Part shown: in pieces, positions 62,440 through 64,000 of the stretch
How the letters are laid out: every line of letters starts with the position of its first letter
Position numbering within the stretch: the stretch's first letter is position 1
Program-made: the position numbers and the translations under genes
Assembly: GCF_002078875.1 (NCBI RefSeq)
Contig: NC_034409.1
Span: 17,755,726 to 17,819,725 of the forward strand
Direction: 5' to 3'
DNA length: 64,000 bases
DNA from: Numida meleagris
Taxonomy: Eukaryota; Chordata; Aves; Galliformes; Numididae
The notes under the pieces: generated by a model
The model's database searches: none
What the model was told of the DNA's origin: nothing
What the model saw: the letters and a program-made list of their open reading frames with translations, nothing else

Positions 62440-63100
62440 TCAGAGAGTCCTCAACAGGCAGTGAGGAACCTCATAAAGGAAGAAGTGTCAGGCCTTGTAC
62501 CTGAGGAGATGCAACCCCAGGCATGCTGGGGCAAATTAGCTAGAAAGCACTTTTGCAGCAAATGACCTGGCAGTCTTGTTAGACACCAAGTTGACCATGT
62601 GACATCATGGCAAAGGAGGTCAACAGATTGCTGTATGAGGCTGCATGAAGAAGAGTGTTGTCAGCAGGTTGAGGGAGATGATCCTTCAGGACTAGGAAAA
62701 TACATCTGGAGTAGCATACTCTGTTGTGGGCTCCCCACTACCAGTCAAACATCAGCATGTTGGAGAGAGTCCAACAAATGGTCTAAAGATAATTGTGTCT
62801 GAGACTGTAGCTTCTGTAGTATGAGGAAAGGTCAAGAGAGCTGAATGTTTCTCCTGGAAGCAAGGCTTAGGAGGGATTTAATATATAATTATTGATGGGG
62901 GAAGAATAAAAAGGGGTTGACCTTTTCCCAGTGGTATCTAATGAGGAGACAACCAGCAGACACTGAAACACACACACACACACAGAAATCACTTATATAA
63001 GTATAAAACTATTTTACACTAGGAGCGATCGGATGCTGGAACAAGTTGTCCAGAGAAGCTGTGAAGTCTCTGTATTTGGGGTATTTAAAACCCGGATAGA
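62440..63100 (+). mobile_element. CR1 LINE ORF2 3' region, interrupted by an LTR
   Basis: Plus-strand CR1 with GACACCAAGTTGACCATG, AAGAGTGTTGTCAGCAGGTT, GGAGAGAGTCCAACAAATGG and TGTCCAGAGAAGCTGTGAAG in the order of ORF2. Many small gaps and stops show age. A (CA)n run at 62968-62984 has grown within it. The match stops at AAAACCCGGATAGATG and resumes at 63378, so a later insertion split it. Confidence 0.9.
62968..62984. repeat. (AC)n microsatellite
   Basis: About eight AC units within the CR1. Confidence 0.93.
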
Positions 63101-63377
63101 TGTGTGGAATGTATCTATCCCTAATGTAGTAGGTGAAAAGCGAGACATTCGGGATATGACGTGGCAGGACCTCCCTTGCTCTGTTAGTGGACATAGATAA
63201 GGTTAACCTGCTCTGTTAGTGGGCATAGATAAAGTTAACGAGGCTATCTAAGATGCTGTAAAGTTACAATAAATGCCATTTTGCTGTTCACCATATTGGT
63301 GCCTATATGCAGTGATTGGCCCGGACCAGGGTTTTGGTCTCAGCGTGCAAGGGTGAATACAGAGAGTTGCCTTCGCA
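63101..63377 (+). mobile_element. Alpharetrovirus-like solo LTR nested in CR1
   Basis: About 277 bp starting TGTGTGGAATG and ending CCTTCGCA. The segment ACAATAAATGCCATTTTGC followed by GTTCACCATATTGGTG closely resembles the R-U5 start of avian leukosis/EAV-type LTRs. AATAAA lies at about 63269-63274. An internal duplicated block CTCTGTTAGTGG(A/G)CATAGATAA at about 63179 and 63211 sits in U3. No viral genes follow; CR1 resumes directly. A clean target duplication was not identified, so the ends may be off by a few bases. Confidence 0.78.
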
Positions 63378-63470
63378 TGGCAACACCCTAAGCAACTTGT
63401 TTTTGCTACAGATAATTGGCCAAGATTATCAGCAGAGGTTTCTTCCAAGTTATTTTCTGATTCTATGAGA
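63378..63470 (+). mobile_element. CR1 LINE 3' end, downstream of the nested LTR
   Basis: It continues the split CR1 (TAAGCAACTTG, GGCCAAGATTATCAGCAGAG, TTTCTTCCAAG) and ends in TGATTCTATGAG, the CR1 3' terminus. Confidence 0.8.
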
Positions 63471-64000
63471 TATAAATACTTAGTTCTTTTCTGTGACTTG
63501 AATTCGTGTAATGCTGTGGGATAGTAAGTTTGCAAGGTATATAGTCAAGACAAACAGCAGTTCAATGTACTTGAGTGGTTTCAGAGAAGGTAAAGGAAAA
63601 GGAGGCTAATTACATTTTCTGCTACTTTTCTGACTGGACAATTGCAAAAAGATGTAAGAGGTTGCCAGAATAATCCACAGAAAAATTCTGAACATAAGCT
63701 ATGTAAATACATCAATGCTTTGCTAATTCTATAGTGTTTTAAATACATTTTGAAACACTCCCCTTCAGATGCCTTTATGGCATATTGAAGCATTCCTCTT
63801 TCAGAGTATGAGACCTTCAATTCTACCGGGAAGGAGTTTGAGAAAACAGAGCGGAGACAGCAAATCAGCAATAGGAAGACCAGATTAACTGACACTGTCT
63901 GTTTTTCTGTATCTCTTCATGTTCCCAGAAGTTAGCCCTTCTGACAGTGCTGTTCTCTTTCTTGCAACATATATTCCCCAAACCCCAAAGTAATTTTATA
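63471..64000. other. AT-rich sequence to the right edge, nothing recognised
   Basis: The ORF on the minus strand (63581-63895) begins with a hydrophobic stretch but has no family resemblance or supporting features. I do not call it a gene. Confidence 0.5.

Noticed and set aside
63581..63895. A 104-codon minus-strand ORF with a hydrophobic N-terminus
   Set aside because: Signal-peptide-like start alone is weak evidence; no conserved motif and no splice context.

Overview
This is about 64 kb of AT-rich vertebrate intergenic DNA from a bird, most likely a galliform (chicken or a close relative). Three things point there. CR1 LINE copies are the main repeat, and several still carry the diagnostic ATTCTATG-type 3' repeat. 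There is an internally deleted mariner of the Galluhop type. The endogenous-retrovirus LTRs include one whose polyadenylation region resembles avian alpharetroviruses. I see no convincing host protein-coding exon, tRNA, rRNA or CRISPR array; nearly all short ORFs are chance frames or shadows of repeats. One N is present at 61094.

Layout, left to right. A minus-strand CR1 ORF2 fragment runs off the left edge (1-578). A short CR1 3' tail lies at 4387-4480. A solo LTR on the minus strand with a perfect 5-bp target duplication is at 4986-5524. A nearly complete but decayed CR1 on the minus strand fills 8023-12062, with remnants of both ORF1 (zinc-finger-like region, coiled coil, SGNH esterase) and ORF2 (endonuclease, reverse transcriptase). 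Next to it is a solo LTR with a perfect 6-bp duplication (12248-12702). CR1 fragments follow at 17.8 and 18.7 kb, the mariner remnant at 20127-20697, and CR1 tails at 22.0 and 29.4 kb. A second LTR of the 5-kb family lies at 33675-34224. A polypurine tract is at 34.7 kb, and a third clean solo LTR at 36139-36518. A CR1 split by an LTR-like insertion covers 40.0-40.8 kb. From 41 to 52 kb the sequence is mostly unique, with an ancient SINE/LINE-like tail (43.5 kb), an uncertain LTR-like block (48.3 kb) and an unclassified TATA-containing GC patch (50.8 kb). A long CR1 lies at 52.1-52.95 kb, two copies of an ERVL-type LTR at 57.8 and 61.1 kb, and finally a CR1 interrupted by an alpharetrovirus-like LTR at 62.4-63.5 kb.

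The window therefore reads as a gene desert that records successive insertions: ancient amniote repeats, then CR1, then mariner and LTR insertions, some nested inside CR1. The genes present are all transposon genes and all are broken or partial. I found no sign of an undescribed biological system. The most interesting items are the in-frame internal deletion of the mariner transposase, the 192-codon open CR1 ORF2 segment at the left edge, the clean solo LTRs, and a few unexplained non-repetitive stretches that could be conserved noncoding elements.
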